Positions 55,372-64,000 of a stretch of DNA of 64,000 nt are shown piece after piece. Under the pieces are notes generated by a model. That model was not told the DNA's origin and ran no database searches. It saw nothing but the letters and a program-made list of their open reading frames with translations. This DNA comes from Janthinobacterium sp. 17J80-10 (GTDB lineage: Bacteria; Pseudomonadota; Gammaproteobacteria; Burkholderiales; Burkholderiaceae_D). The number at the start of each line of letters is the position of its first letter. The first letter of the stretch is position 1. The translations under genes and the position numbers were made by a program. The stretch covers positions 2,852,001 through 2,916,000 of the forward strand of contig NZ_CP035311.1 in assembly GCF_004114795.1 (NCBI RefSeq), given 5' to 3'.

Positions 55372-56345
55372 GTGCCGGCAGCATTATTCACTGAATACTG
55401 TCCCGACTGGCGCATCATGAAAATCATCGTACTGGGATCATCCGCCGGCGGCGGCTTCCCGCAGTGGAATTGCAATTGTCGAAATTGCGCAGGCGTTCGC
55501 ACAGGCGCCATCCGGGCGCAGGCGCGCACGCAATCATCCATCGCCGTGTCGAGCAATGGCAGCGACTGGCTCCTGATCAACGCCTCACCCGACATCCTGG
55601 CGCAAATCAGGGCAACGCCGGCATTACAGCCGAAACGACACGCCCGCGACACCGGCATCAAGGCGGTGCTGCTGATGGATGCCCAGATCGACCATGTCAC
55701 CGGACTGCTGATGCTGCGCGAAGGCGCACCGATCCCGCTGTACTGCACACCTTCAGTGTGGGACGACCTGACCGACGGCTTGCCACTGGTGCCGGTCCTG
55801 TCGCATTACTGCGGCGTGCAATGGCATCCGATCGCAGTCGGCGGCGATGGCAACGCGGAAAGCAATGCCTTCCAGGTGCCGGCGCTTGACGGCATCCGTT
55901 TGACACCATTGGCCTTGCTGAGCAAGGCCCCCCCTATTCACCGCACCGCGAACAGCCCCTGCCCGGCGACAATCTCGGCCTCATGATCGAAGATACCACG
56001 ACCGGCAAGCGCCTGTTCTATGCGCCGGGACTTGGCCAGATCGAGCCGCATGTGCAAGCCGCAATGCAACAGGCCGACTGCGTGCTGGTCGACGGCACGC
56101 TCTGGACCGCCGACGAAATGATCCGCCAGGGATTTTCGAAAAAAATGGCGGCCGACATGGGCCACCTGCCCCTGTCCGGCGCCGGCGGCATGATCGAGCT
56201 GCTCGACGCCATCGGCGGGCAGCGCAAGATTCTCATCCACATCAACAATACCAATCCGATCCTCGACGAGGATTCGGTCGAATGCGCGGACCTTGCCCAA
56301 CGCGGCATCGAGGTTGCCTACGACGGCATGGAGATCTCATTATGA
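55372..56345 (+). pseudogene. pqqB: pqqB, split by a frameshift in a C7 tract
   Basis: PqqB is a metallo-beta-lactamase-fold protein of about 300 residues, a hydroxylase in PQQ synthesis. Here the first frame (55372-55986, 204 codons) reads well until [12 protein letters not shown] and then becomes nonsense. The second frame (55983-56345) resumes with [18 protein letters not shown]. At 55928-55934 there are seven C; eight would restore [17 protein letters not shown] and a full-length protein. The MBL metal motif (DAQIDHVTGL) is in the first part. It is a real mutation, sequencing error or slippage site. The fragments overlap by ATGA. Confidence 0.88.
55928..55934 (+). other. C7 homopolymer at the pqqB frameshift
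   Basis: Seven consecutive C. One additional C restores the conserved PqqB reading frame. Homopolymers of this length are common sites of sequencing error and of strand slippage. Confidence 0.85.
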
Positions 56346-57058
56346 ATACCGCCATCCAGAATGACACTGAAGCCAGGCAGCCGTGGAGCCGCGCCGAGTT
56401 CGAGCGCCGCCTGCGCGACAGGGGCGAGGCTTATCATATTCACCACCCCTTCAATGTCAGCATGCGCGAAGGGCGCCTGAGCGCCGATCAGATACGCGGC
56501 TGGGTTGCCAACCGCTTTTACTACCAGGTCAAGATCCCGCAAAAGGATGGCGCCATCATCGCCAATTGCCCGGACCGCGAAACGCGCAGGAAGTGGGTGC
56601 TGCGCATCCTCGACCACGATGGCTGGGAGGACAACCCGGGCGGCATCGAAGCCTGGTCCCGGCTGGGCGAAGCCGTCGGCATCGACCGTGACCTGCTGTG
56701 GTCGCAAAAGCTGGTCGTGCCGGGGGTGCGCTTTGCGGTCGACGCCTATGTCAATTTCGCGCGCAGTGCGCCGTGGCAGGAAGCGGTGTGCTCGTCGCTG
56801 ACGGAAATGTTCGCGCCGAAGATCCACCAGGACCGGCTTGCCACCTGGCCGCAGCATTATCCGTGGATCGAGCCGGCGGGATTGCAATACTTCCGCAGCC
56901 GCATTTCGCTGGCCGAGCGCGACGTGGTACACGGCTTGCAAGTCACGCTGGACCATTTCACGACGCACACGCAACAGCAGCGCGCGCTGGAAATCCTGCA
57001 ATTCAAGCTCGACGTGCTGTGGTCGATCTCGGACGCGATCGCACTGGAGTATCCGTGA
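56342..57058 (+). CDS. pqqC: Pyrroloquinoline-quinone synthase PqqC
   Basis: A 238-residue cofactor-less oxidase performing the last ring-closing oxidation of PQQ synthesis. The helical TENA/THI-4-like fold has [47 protein letters not shown] and [16 protein letters not shown]. Length matches the family. Its ATG overlaps the stop of the second pqqB frame by four bases, so its translation is coupled to a frame that only the frameshifted or restarted product would reach. Confidence 0.96.
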   Translation: MNTAIQNDTEARQPWSRAEFERRLRDRGEAYHIHHPFNVSMREGRLSADQIRGWVANRFYYQVKIPQKDGAIIANCPDRETRRKWVLRILDHDGWEDNPGGIEAWSRLGEAVGIDRDLLWSQKLVVPGVRFAVDAYVNFARSAPWQEAVCSSLTEMFAPKIHQDRLATWPQHYPWIEPAGLQYFRSRISLAERDVVHGLQVTLDHFTTHTQQQRALEILQFKLDVLWSISDAIALEYP

Positions 57059-57107
57059 AGCGCGTTTTACCCTAGTTGCCTTGCCTGCCACGCCTGAAAG
57101 GTGAATG

Positions 57108-57371
57108 ATGAATGCCCTGTCTGCCACGCCCAAGCTCTCCCGGCTGTTCCGCCTGCAATGGGAGCCGACGCAAAACAATTATGTCTTGCTCTACCCGGAG
57201 GGCATGGTCAAGCTGAACCAGAGCGCCGCTGAAATCCTGAAGCGCTGTGACGGCGCGCGCGACATCCCCAGGATCGTCGACGACCTGGAACAGACCTTTG
57301 CCACCACGGGACTTTCCGGGCAAGTCAACGATTTCCTGCAATCGGCCCACCAGCGAGGCTGGCTTGTCTAG
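57108..57371 (+). CDS. pqqD: PqqD peptide chaperone
   Basis: An 87-residue RRE-domain protein that binds PqqA and presents it to PqqE. Recognised by [30 protein letters not shown] and the C-terminal [12 protein letters not shown]. Two tandem ATGs (57105, 57108); the second is better spaced from AAAGG. It overlaps the pqqE start. Confidence 0.95.
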   Translation: MNALSATPKLSRLFRLQWEPTQNNYVLLYPEGMVKLNQSAAEILKRCDGARDIPRIVDDLEQTFATTGLSGQVNDFLQSAHQRGWLV

Positions 57372-58545
57372 CGCCAACGCAATCGACGCCGGCGCCGCCG
57401 GACAGAGTGCAGCCGTCAGGCCGCCCTTGTGGCTGCTGGCCGAGCTGACCTACCGTTGCCCGCTGCATTGCGTGTTCTGCTACAACCCGCTGAACTATGC
57501 CGAGAACCGCAATGAACTGAGCACTGCGCAGTGGATCGACGTCATGCGCCAGGCACGCGCGCTCGGCGCAGCGCAGCTCGGCTTTTCCGGCGGCGAGCCA
57601 TTGTTGCGCGACGACCTGGAAGAGTTGATCGCCGAAGGCTACCAGCTCGGCTACTACACCAACCTGATCACGTCCGGCATCGGCCTGACCGAGGCGCGCA
57701 TTGCGCACATGAAGGAACTCGGCCTCGACCACATCCAGTTGTCGTTCCAGGACTCGACCCGCGAAATGAACGATTTCCTGACCAGCACCAGGACTTTCGA
57801 CCTGAAGTCGCGCGTGGCGAAATTGATCAAGCAATACGACTACCCGATGGTCCTGAACGTGGTGCTGCACCGCTACAACCTCGACCATGTCGGCCGCATC
57901 ATCGACATGGCGCTGGAAATGGGGGTCGAATACCTGGAACTGGCCAATACCCAGTACTACGGCTGGGCGCTGGCAAACCGCGCGCAGCTTTTGCCGACGC
58001 GCGAGCAGCTGGAGCGCGCGGAAAGCGTGGTCAATGCCTATCGCGCGAAGATCGGCACGCAAATGCGCATCCTGTTCGTGGTGCCGGATTATTTCGAGGA
58101 GCGCCCAAAGGCTTGCATGAATGGCTGGGGCTCGGTGTTCCTTGCGGTCGCAGCCGATGGCGCGGCGCTGCCCTGCCATGCGGCCAAGTCGCTGCCCGGC
58201 TTTGATTTTCCCAATGTGACGCAGCAGGACTTGCGCACCATCTGGTATGACAGCGACGCCTTCAACCGCTACCGCGGCGATTCGTGGATGAAGGATCCGT
58301 GCCGCACCTGCCCCGAAAAAGAAAAGGACTTTGGCGGCTGCCGCTGCCAGGCGCTGGCCCTGACCGGCGCGGCCGAGAATGCCGACCCGGTGTGCGCCAA
58401 GTCGCCCCACCATGACCAGGTCAAAAACATCGTCCTGCAGGCGCAGCAGTCGAAGACTGCGGCGGCCAACCCGCAGCCGCTGCTGTTTCGCAGCGATGCG
58501 AACTCCCTGAGGAACAGTCTTGGGGCTGAAAAAAACGCCGGCTGA
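57364..58545 (+). CDS. pqqE: PqqA peptide cyclase (radical SAM PqqE)
   Basis: A 393-residue radical SAM/SPASM enzyme that links Glu and Tyr of PqqA. The SAM cluster motif is [13 protein letters not shown] (C-x3-C-x2-C); the C-terminal SPASM cysteines are in [23 protein letters not shown] and [12 protein letters not shown] 57364 is the probable start: it overlaps the pqqD stop by eight bases and gives the usual length. An extension to 57247 would overlap most of pqqD. It is the last gene of pqqABCDE. Confidence 0.95.
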   Translation: MSSANAIDAGAAGQSAAVRPPLWLLAELTYRCPLHCVFCYNPLNYAENRNELSTAQWIDVMRQARALGAAQLGFSGGEPLLRDDLEELIAEGYQLGYYTNLITSGIGLTEARIAHMKELGLDHIQLSFQDSTREMNDFLTSTRTFDLKSRVAKLIKQYDYPMVLNVVLHRYNLDHVGRIIDMALEMGVEYLELANTQYYGWALANRAQLLPTREQLERAESVVNAYRAKIGTQMRILFVVPDYFEERPKACMNGWGSVFLAVAADGAALPCHAAKSLPGFDFPNVTQQDLRTIWYDSDAFNRYRGDSWMKDPCRTCPEKEKDFGGCRCQALALTGAAENADPVCAKSPHHDQVKNIVLQAQQSKTAAANPQPLLFRSDANSLRNSLGAEKNAG

Positions 58546-58613
58546 CGGCGCTGGCGGCGCAGTCGCCCGGGCCTGTCCATCGGTGGATGAAATGCGCCGG
58601 CCGTAGAGTCTTC

Positions 58614-58629
58614 TGGCACGGCGATTGCA
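58614..58629 (+). promoter_or_regulatory. Sigma-54 promoter of the beta-propeller gene
   Basis: TGGCAC-GGCGA-TTGCA is a perfect -24/-12 match, 34 bases before the ATG at 58663. Confidence 0.88.
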
Positions 58630-58662
58630 TTTGTCATGTTTCCACAACCATAGGAGACAGAC

Positions 58663-59625
58663 ATGCCATTCCACCCCACCTTGCCGCGCCTGGCCGCAGC
58701 CCTGCAGCTGGCCTGGCCGCTGTTATGCGCGCCGGCGCTGGCCGCGCCGTTTGCCTACGTGCCGAATGAAAAATCCGGCACGGTCAGCGTCATCGATACT
58801 GCAAGCGATTCTGTGGTCGGCGAGATTGCGGCCGGCCAGCGGCCGCGCGGCATCGCCATCGACACTGCCTCGGGTGCCCTGTTCATCACCGATGCCACTG
58901 CCAGCGCGCTGCTGATGATCGATACAGCCGAACGTCGCGTGCTGCGGCAGGCGCCGCTGGGCGCATCGCCCGAAGGCGTGAGCCTCTCGCCGAACCGCAA
59001 GCTGGTGGCCGCCGCCGTCGAGGAAAGCAATAGCGTCACGCTCAAGGATGCCGTCAGCGGCGCGCACATCGCCGATATCAAGGTCGAAGGGCACAACCCG
59101 GAGCATGCGGTATTTTCCCCCGATGGCCGCGAGCTCTACGTCAGCGCCGAAGATGCCGAACAGATCGACATCATCGACGTCGCCAGGCAGCGCCAGGTGG
59201 CGTCGGTCGCGGTCGGCCGGCGCCCGCGCGGCATCGGCTTTTTGCCCGATGGCAGTCGCGCCTACGTCGCCTGCGAACTGTCCGACACGGTGTATGCAAT
59301 CGACGTCGCCAGCCGCAAGGTCGTCGCCACGATTGCTGCCGGCAAGAGCGCCAACGGGATCACGGTCCATCCCAGCGGCAAGCGAGTCTATGTCTCCAAC
59401 GGCCGCGACGCCACGGTCATGGTGATCGATACCGCCAGCAACAAGGTGGTCAACACCATCGCTGTCGGCAAGCGCCCATGGAACATGGCGCTGACCCCCG
59501 ACGGCAACAAGCTGTATGTCGCCAACGGCCGCTCCAACAGCGTGTCGGTGATCGATACCAGGACCGGGTGCGTCACTGCCGAGATCACGGTGGGCGAATT
59601 GCCCTGGGGCGTGGTCATCCGGTAA
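58663..59625 (+). CDS. PQQ-dependent catabolism-associated YVTN beta-propeller protein
   Basis: A 320-residue exported protein with a signal peptide (LQLAWPLLCAPALAAPFA) and seven YVTN-type repeats (AYVPNEKSGTVSVIDT, LYVSAEDAEQIDIIDV, VYVSNGRDATVMVIDT, LYVANGRSNSVSVIDT). Proteins of this group occur with PQQ alcohol dehydrogenases and may assist the periplasmic enzyme; no biochemical function is proven. It has its own sigma-54 promoter (58614-58629), separate from pqqABCDE, tying it to the alcohol regulon. A bidirectional terminator follows. Confidence 0.9.
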   Translation: MPFHPTLPRLAAALQLAWPLLCAPALAAPFAYVPNEKSGTVSVIDTASDSVVGEIAAGQRPRGIAIDTASGALFITDATASALLMIDTAERRVLRQAPLGASPEGVSLSPNRKLVAAAVEESNSVTLKDAVSGAHIADIKVEGHNPEHAVFSPDGRELYVSAEDAEQIDIIDVARQRQVASVAVGRRPRGIGFLPDGSRAYVACELSDTVYAIDVASRKVVATIAAGKSANGITVHPSGKRVYVSNGRDATVMVIDTASNKVVNTIAVGKRPWNMALTPDGNKLYVANGRSNSVSVIDTRTGCVTAEITVGELPWGVVIR

Positions 59626-59627
59626 GT

Positions 59628-59660
59628 AAAAAAAGGGCCGGTGATGCGAATCACCGGCCC
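59628..59660. terminator. Bidirectional terminator between propeller and alcohol dehydrogenase genes
   Basis: GGGCCGGTGAT (59635-59645), loop GCGA, ATCACCGGCCC (59650-59660); A7 at 59628-59634 provides a U tract for the minus-strand dehydrogenase transcript. Confidence 0.85.
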
Positions 59661-59719
59661 AAACTGTCTAAAGAGACAGGGAGACTAATTCTTTGCCGTT
59701 TTTTCTTGCTTCCTTCTGA

Positions 59720-61477
59720 TTACTTGCCGGCCAGCTTGAAGACCCAGACCGAACCGCCCTGTTCGAGGAAGTTCACCTTCTTGGCGACTTCGCCACCCCA
59801 CAGCGGCACGGCGCCGCCCCAACCGGACACCACTGCGACGTACTGCGTGTCGCCTTCCTTCCAGGTCACCGGGGGCGCGACCACGCCGGAGCCGGTCTGG
59901 AACTTCCACATTTCCTTGCCGGTCTTGGCGTCGACTGCTTTCAGGAAGCCTTCCGGCGTGCCGTAGAACACCAGGTCGCCAGCGGTGGCCATCACGCCCC
60001 CCCACAGCGGCGCATTGTTCTTGACTTCCCAGACAATCTTGCCGCTCTTCGGATCGACCGCGCGCATGACGCCGATATAGTCTTCGTTCAATGGCTTGAT
60101 GGTGAAGCCAGCGCCCAGATAGGCGGCGCCCTTCTTGTAGGCGACCGGCTCGTTCCAGATATCCATGCCCCATTCGTTGGCCGGCACATAGAACAGGTTG
60201 GTCTTCGGGCTATACGCCATCGGCATCTGGTTTTTGCCGCCCAGGAAAGATGGCGCCGAGAACACGGTCTTGCCCTTCTTGCCATCCTGTCCCTTGGTCG
60301 GGTCGCCCGGGCGGCCTTCCGGAATCAAGTTTGGCCGGCCGGTCTTCAGGTCGATGCTGGAAGCCCAGGTGATCTTGTTGACGAACGGGAAAGCATTCTG
60401 CAATTTGCCATTCTTGGCATCGATCACGTAGAAAAAGCCATTGCGGTCAGCCTTGCCGCCCATGCGCTTGCCATTCATGTCGAAGGTGATGAATTCATTG
60501 ACACCATCAAAATCCCAGCCATCGTTGGGCGTGGTCTGGTAATGCCACTTGATCTTGCCGGTCGCGACATCGATGGCCACCGTCGAGGCCGAATACAGGT
60601 TGTCGCCGGGACGCAGATGGCTGTTCCACGGCGCCGGATTGCCGGTGCCGAAATAAGCCAGGCCGGTGGAAGCATCAAAGGTGCCGCCGAGCCAGGTGGC
60701 AGCGCCGCCCGATTTCCACAGGTCGCCCGGCCAGGTGGCGTTGGTGGTGCCGGAAATGCCATTCTCGATTTCCTTGCCATCCTTGTCGTACTTGTAGCCC
60801 ATGTGGCCTTCGACCATCGGCCGTACCCAGACCAGTTCGCCGGTGCGCGGATTGCGCGCCTCGACCCGGCCGATCACGCCGAATTCACCGCCGGAGACAC
60901 CGGTCAGGAGCAAGCCCTTGGCAATCAGCGGCGCTGCCGAAGCCGAATAGCCGGCGTGGTAGTCGTCGATCTTTTCCTTCCAGACGACTTCGCCGGTATC
61001 CTGGTTCAGGGCCACCAGTTGCGCGTCGAGCGTGGCGAAGATCACCAGGTTGTCATACAGCGCCGCGCCGCGGTTGATGACGTCACAGCAAGGCATGATG
61101 CCGTCCGGCAGGCGGTGCTCGTATTTCCACAGCTTGGCGCCAGTCTTGACATCCAGCGCATAGATCCGCGAGTAGGAGGCGGTGACGAACATCTTGCCGT
61201 TGTAGATGACCGGCTGCGATTCCTGGCCGCGCTGTTTTTCGCCGCCGAACGAAAACGACCATGCCGGCACCAGTTTCGAGACGGTCTTGGAATTGATCTG
61301 GGTCAGCGGCGAAAAACGCTGGCCCTGCTGGCCCATACCCCAGGACAGCACATTGTTCGGCGCCTTGGCGTCGTTTTCAATCATCGCATCGGTCACGCCT
61401 GCGGCGTGTACTGCGGCTGACGCGAACGAGACCGCCAGCGCGGCGCCGATCACGGAAATGTTGAATTGCTTTTGCAT
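59720..61477 (-). CDS. PQQ-dependent alcohol dehydrogenase, predicted lanthanide type (PedH/ExaF-like)
   Basis: A 585-residue periplasmic quinoprotein oxidising primary alcohols to aldehydes. Signal peptide to about A25. The vicinal disulfide C130-C131 (MPCCDV) is present. Putative metal and PQQ ligands are E198 (GGEFG), N280 (GTGNPAPWN) and catalytic D322 (GWDFDG). D324 lies two residues after the catalytic aspartate; an Asp there is the marker of lanthanide-dependent enzymes (XoxF, PedH, ExaF), whereas calcium enzymes have a small residue. AAGGAG precedes the ATG. It is 113 bases after aldehyde dehydrogenase copy 2 with no promoter of its own evident, so the two probably form one operon. 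Confidence 0.93.
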   Translation of the reverse strand: MQKQFNISVIGAALAVSFASAAVHAAGVTDAMIENDAKAPNNVLSWGMGQQGQRFSPLTQINSKTVSKLVPAWSFSFGGEKQRGQESQPVIYNGKMFVTASYSRIYALDVKTGAKLWKYEHRLPDGIMPCCDVINRGAALYDNLVIFATLDAQLVALNQDTGEVVWKEKIDDYHAGYSASAAPLIAKGLLLTGVSGGEFGVIGRVEARNPRTGELVWVRPMVEGHMGYKYDKDGKEIENGISGTTNATWPGDLWKSGGAATWLGGTFDASTGLAYFGTGNPAPWNSHLRPGDNLYSASTVAIDVATGKIKWHYQTTPNDGWDFDGVNEFITFDMNGKRMGGKADRNGFFYVIDAKNGKLQNAFPFVNKITWASSIDLKTGRPNLIPEGRPGDPTKGQDGKKGKTVFSAPSFLGGKNQMPMAYSPKTNLFYVPANEWGMDIWNEPVAYKKGAAYLGAGFTIKPLNEDYIGVMRAVDPKSGKIVWEVKNNAPLWGGVMATAGDLVFYGTPEGFLKAVDAKTGKEMWKFQTGSGVVAPPVTWKEGDTQYVAVVSGWGGAVPLWGGEVAKKVNFLEQGGSVWVFKLAGK

Positions 61478-61521
61478 ACCTATCTCCTTTGAGTACTATG
61501 AATGCGTTATTTTTTTAGTTG

Positions 61522-63124
61522 ATGCGGTTGAGTAGCAGCGCGCCCTGCTTGTGACAAGGCGCGCCCTACCGTTTCACACCATTTCAGTGTTTAGAAAAAG
61601 CCCAGCGCCTTCGGGCTGTAGCTGACCAGCAGGTTCTTGGTTTGCTGATAGTGTTCCAGCATCATCTTGTGCGTCTCGCGGCCAATGCCCGACTGCTTGT
61701 AGCCGCCGAAGGCCGCATGCGCCGGATACAGGTGGTAGCAGTTGGTCCACACGCGCCCCGCCTGGATGGCGCGGCCAACGCGGAAGGCGCGCGAGCCGTC
61801 GCGGGTCCACAAGCCGGCGCCCAGGCCGTACAGCGTGTCGTTGGCAATCGCCAGCGCCTCGGCTTCATCCTTGAAGGTGGTCACCGATACCACCGGCCCG
61901 AAGATCTCTTCCTGGAAGATGCGCATCTTGTTGTTGCCGGCAAATACCGTCGGCTTGACGTAGTAGCCGCCGGCCAGGTCGCCCGCAAGCTTGTTCTGCT
62001 CGCCGCCGATCAGCACCTCGGCGCCTTCCTGGCGGCCGATGTCCATGTACGACAGGATCTTTTCCATCTGTTCATTGGAGGCCTGGGCGCCGATCATGGT
62101 GCTGCTGTCGAGCGGGTTGCCCTGCTTGATGGCGGCTACCCGCGCAATGGCGCGTTCCATGAATTTCTCGTAGATCGATTCCTGTACCAGCACGCGCGAC
62201 GGGCAGGTGCAGACTTCACCCTGGTTCAGGGCAAACATCGCAAAGCCTTCCAGGCACTTGTCGAAGTAATCGTCATCGGCATCCATGATGTCGGCGAAGA
62301 AGATGTTGGGCGATTTGCCGCCCAGCTCCAGCGTCACCGGGATGATGTTTTGCGCGGCGTATTGCATGATCAGGCGGCCGGTGCCGGTTTCGCCCGTGAA
62401 GGCGATCTTGGCGATGCGCTTGCTGGTGGCCAGCGGCTTGCCCGCTTCCAGGCCAAAGCCGTTGACGATGTTGAGCACGCCCGGCGGCAGCAGGTCGCCG
62501 ATCAGTTCGATCAGCACCAGGATCGAGGCCGGCGTTTGCTCGGCCGGTTTCAAGACCACGCAATTGCCGGCGGCCAGCGCAGGCGCCAGCTTCCACACCG
62601 CCATCAGGATGGGGAAATTCCAGGGAATGATCTGGCCGACCACGCCGAGGGGCTCGTGGAAGTGGTAGGCATAGGTTTCCGAATCGATCTGCGCCACGCT
62701 GCCTTCCTGGGCGCGGATGCAGCCGGCGAAGTAGCGGAAATGGTCGATCGCCAGCGGGATGTCGGCCGCCATGGTTTCGCGGATGGGCTTGCCATTGTCG
62801 ATGGTCTCGGCGGTGGCGATCAATTCCAGGTTCGCTTCCATGCGGTCGGCCATCTTGTTGAGGATGTTGGCGCGCTCGGTGAGCGAAGTCTTGCCCCAGG
62901 CAGCGCGGGCAGCGTGGGCAGCGTCCAGCGCCAGTTCGATATCTTCGGCGGTGGAGCGGGCGATTTCGCAAAACGGCTGGCCGGTGATCGGCGTGATGTT
63001 CGGGAAGTACTCACCCTTGACCGGCGCCACGAATTTGCCGCCGATGTAATTGTCATAGCGTTGCTTGAACGGGTTCTTGATCCCCAGCTTGCTGATGTCT
63101 GCCAAATTCATTTCTGCCTCCTAA
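61522..63124. repeat. 1.6-kb direct repeat, copy 2
   Basis: Second copy of the block at 46203-47805. Its left end contains GCGCGCC..GGCGCGC, a perfect inverted repeat (61537-61563) that is damaged by one base in copy 1. The repeat ends exactly between the ribosome-binding site and the leader, so the promoters of the two copies are different sequences. Confidence 0.95.
61591..63111 (-). CDS. NAD-dependent aldehyde dehydrogenase, copy 2 (ExaC/AldB-like)
   Basis: A 506-residue enzyme with amino-acid sequence identical to copy 1 (46272-47792); all of the roughly eleven nucleotide differences are silent. Motifs are the same: [18 protein letters not shown] and catalytic cysteine in [11 protein letters not shown]. 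It has its own unrelated leader with a sigma-54 promoter at 63184-63198 and an upstream TGTTC-N7-GAACA site. It is followed by the PQQ alcohol dehydrogenase, so this copy is in operon with the alcohol oxidation step, while copy 1 is followed by DUF779. Confidence 0.95.
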   Translation of the reverse strand: MNLADISKLGIKNPFKQRYDNYIGGKFVAPVKGEYFPNITPITGQPFCEIARSTAEDIELALDAAHAARAAWGKTSLTERANILNKMADRMEANLELIATAETIDNGKPIRETMAADIPLAIDHFRYFAGCIRAQEGSVAQIDSETYAYHFHEPLGVVGQIIPWNFPILMAVWKLAPALAAGNCVVLKPAEQTPASILVLIELIGDLLPPGVLNIVNGFGLEAGKPLATSKRIAKIAFTGETGTGRLIMQYAAQNIIPVTLELGGKSPNIFFADIMDADDDYFDKCLEGFAMFALNQGEVCTCPSRVLVQESIYEKFMERAIARVAAIKQGNPLDSSTMIGAQASNEQMEKILSYMDIGRQEGAEVLIGGEQNKLAGDLAGGYYVKPTVFAGNNKMRIFQEEIFGPVVSVTTFKDEAEALAIANDTLYGLGAGLWTRDGSRAFRVGRAIQAGRVWTNCYHLYPAHAAFGGYKQSGIGRETHKMMLEHYQQTKNLLVSYSPKALGFF

Positions 63125-63183
63125 ACGATATGAGATGCGTCTGATTTTTTTAAATTAAGTGCGACGAGCGCACAGGGGTTATG

Positions 63184-63198
63184 GCAAATGCCGTGCCA
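63184..63198 (-). promoter_or_regulatory. Sigma-54 promoter of aldehyde dehydrogenase copy 2 / alcohol dehydrogenase
   Basis: On the minus strand TGGCAC-GGCAT-TTGC is a perfect -24/-12 match, 73 bases upstream of the start codon. Confidence 0.87.
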
Positions 63199-63319
63199 GC
63201 ATGGAGACATCGCAAGGAAATTGAAAAAAAATGGCGGAGACGCAGCAGCTGTCTATAGAGCTGCACGCATTTTTTGATGGGGCGACTGGGACCGGAGGAA
63301 AAGCGTCAGCGAACGGATT

Positions 63320-63336
63320 TGTTCACTTTTGGAACA
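63320..63336. promoter_or_regulatory. Candidate activator binding site (UAS)
   Basis: TGTTC-N7-GAACA is a perfect inverted repeat about 122 bases upstream of the -24 element, a usual distance for sigma-54 activators. It resembles sites of AcoR-class regulators. Confidence 0.6.
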
Positions 63337-63369
63337 GGCGGGCAAACAGGTGTATCGAATCAATTCAAT

Positions 63370-63400
63370 CCTGCTGTGCGAGGATGGCACAGCAGGTTTT
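63370..63400. terminator. Hairpin between VOC gene and aldehyde dehydrogenase promoter
   Basis: CCTGCTGTGC (63370-63379), loop GAGGATG, GCACAGCAGG (63387-63396), then TTTT on the plus strand. A perfect 10-bp stem. It is placed to end the VOC gene transcript, although the U tract on the minus strand is poor. Confidence 0.6.
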
Positions 63401-63432
63401 CATCGGGCGTCGGGCGTCCGGCGATTGCGACG

Positions 63433-63918
63433 TCAACCGCGGCGCGCCGCCTCGATTGTGGCGATGTCGATCTTTTTCATTTCCATCATTGCGTCGAATG
63501 CGCGCTTGGCGGCGGCAGGGTCGGGGTCGGCTATCGCCTTGGTCAGCACGATTGGCGTGATCTGCCAGGACAGGCCCCACTTGTCTTTGCACCACCCGCA
63601 GGCACTCTCCACGCCACCGTTGTCGATGATTGCGTTCCAGTACCGATCGGTTTCGGCCTGGTCATCGGTTGCGACCTGAAACGAGAATGCTTCGTTGTGC
63701 TTGAACGCGGGGCCACCATTGAGCCCGAGGCAGGGAATCCCCATCACCGTGAACTCCACCGTCAACACATCCCCCTTTTTCCCTGATGGAAAGTCTCCCG
63801 GCGCAAGATAGACCGCGCCAACGGATGAATCGGGGAAGGTCTTGGCATAAAATTGCGCCGCCTGCTCGGCGTCGCCATCGTACCAAAGGCAAATCGTATT
63901 CTTGGCGTGCTTATCCAT
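63433..63918 (-). CDS. VOC-fold protein (PhnB-like / 3-dmu-9_3-mt domain)
   Basis: A 161-residue protein of the glyoxalase/VOC superfamily, 3-demethylubiquinone-9 methyltransferase-like type. It shows ICLWYDGDAEQAAQFYAKTF, LGLNGGPAFKHNEAFSFQV and GWCKDKWGLSWQITP, the characteristic signature. Such proteins are often annotated as PhnB-like; they are not methyltransferases and enzymatic roles are seldom known. A weak ribosome-binding site (GGAGAATTGCC) precedes ATG 63918. It appears unrelated to the neighbouring alcohol cluster. Confidence 0.88.
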   Translation of the reverse strand: MDKHAKNTICLWYDGDAEQAAQFYAKTFPDSSVGAVYLAPGDFPSGKKGDVLTVEFTVMGIPCLGLNGGPAFKHNEAFSFQVATDDQAETDRYWNAIIDNGGVESACGWCKDKWGLSWQITPIVLTKAIADPDPAAAKRAFDAMMEMKKIDIATIEAARRG

Positions 63919-64000
63919 GGCAATTCTCCATTGGGTTGAGGTGCCAGATGCCGCAGGAAAACGATATTTTCCGCGTCAAACTGCCAAAATCCTACCATGT

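Noticed and set aside
46203-63124. The direct repeats as ends of a composite transposon
   Set aside because: The repeats are complete metabolic genes with no transposase, terminal inverted repeats or target duplications; duplication plus gene conversion explains them better.

Overview
The window looks like a chromosome segment of a betaproteobacterium (Burkholderiales, most likely Oxalobacteraceae). The clues are a GC-rich genome, the yicC-gmk-rpoZ-spoT-greB block, the kinase/PP2C-rph-rdgB-hemW block, a DUF3422 protein, and many two-component, Crp/FNR, sigma-54 and c-di-GMP-type regulators. I see no rRNA, CRISPR array, phage or intact insertion sequence. One tRNA-Ser (anticodon TGA) is present.

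Layout. 0.2-5.5 kb is a regulatory cluster: an eight-helix PAS histidine kinase, a Crp-family regulator, a receiver-only protein, a LuxR-type response regulator and a sigma-54 activator. It lies divergently beside prkA-yeaH-spoVR (5.9-10.7 kb), and small hydrophilic proteins and a hemerythrin follow (10.8-14.0 kb). 14.0-30.2 kb is mostly housekeeping (tRNA-Ser, hemW, rdgB, rph, PP2C phosphatase and kinase, yicC, gmk, rpoZ, spoT, greB, an EAL-HDOD protein). A TonB receptor / BNR propeller / thioredoxin-fold / DUF2946 block (16.0-20.9 kb) sits between rdgB and rph. 30.3-37.2 kb carries rlmJ, a FecR-like protein, isocitrate lyase with a divergent FNR-like regulator, an RraA-family protein, an MFS transporter and an AraC regulator. 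37.4-43.6 kb carries an AcoR-like sigma-54 activator, an EAL protein, a chemoreceptor and a DUF3422 protein.

43.7-63.1 kb is a two-carbon alcohol oxidation island: acs, DUF779, aldehyde dehydrogenase copy 1, a periplasmic binding protein, cytochrome c-550, a second AcoR-like activator, a TonB receptor, a proline-iminopeptidase-like hydrolase, pqqA-B-C-D-E, a beta-propeller protein, a PQQ alcohol dehydrogenase and aldehyde dehydrogenase copy 2. The reconstructed route is alcohol to aldehyde in the periplasm (PQQ enzyme plus cytochrome c), aldehyde to acid (aldehyde dehydrogenase), acetate to acetyl-CoA (Acs), and then the glyoxylate shunt (AceA at 32 kb). Four genes or operons here have strong -24/-12 sigma-54 promoters, and a fifth weaker one precedes the activator itself.

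Most notable: (1) the alcohol dehydrogenase carries the extra aspartate (D322-F-D324) that marks lanthanide-dependent PQQ enzymes, and the nearby TonB receptor has an acidic EF-hand-like loop, so this may be a lanthanide uptake and use island; (2) pqqB is split by a one-base shortfall in a C7 tract; (3) the island is bracketed by 1.6-kb direct repeats containing aldehyde dehydrogenase genes that encode identical proteins; (4) a 41-bp element is shared by the promoters of the Crp-family and sigma-54 regulators of the stress cluster; (5) the aceA/FNR-like intergenic region holds three separate palindromes.
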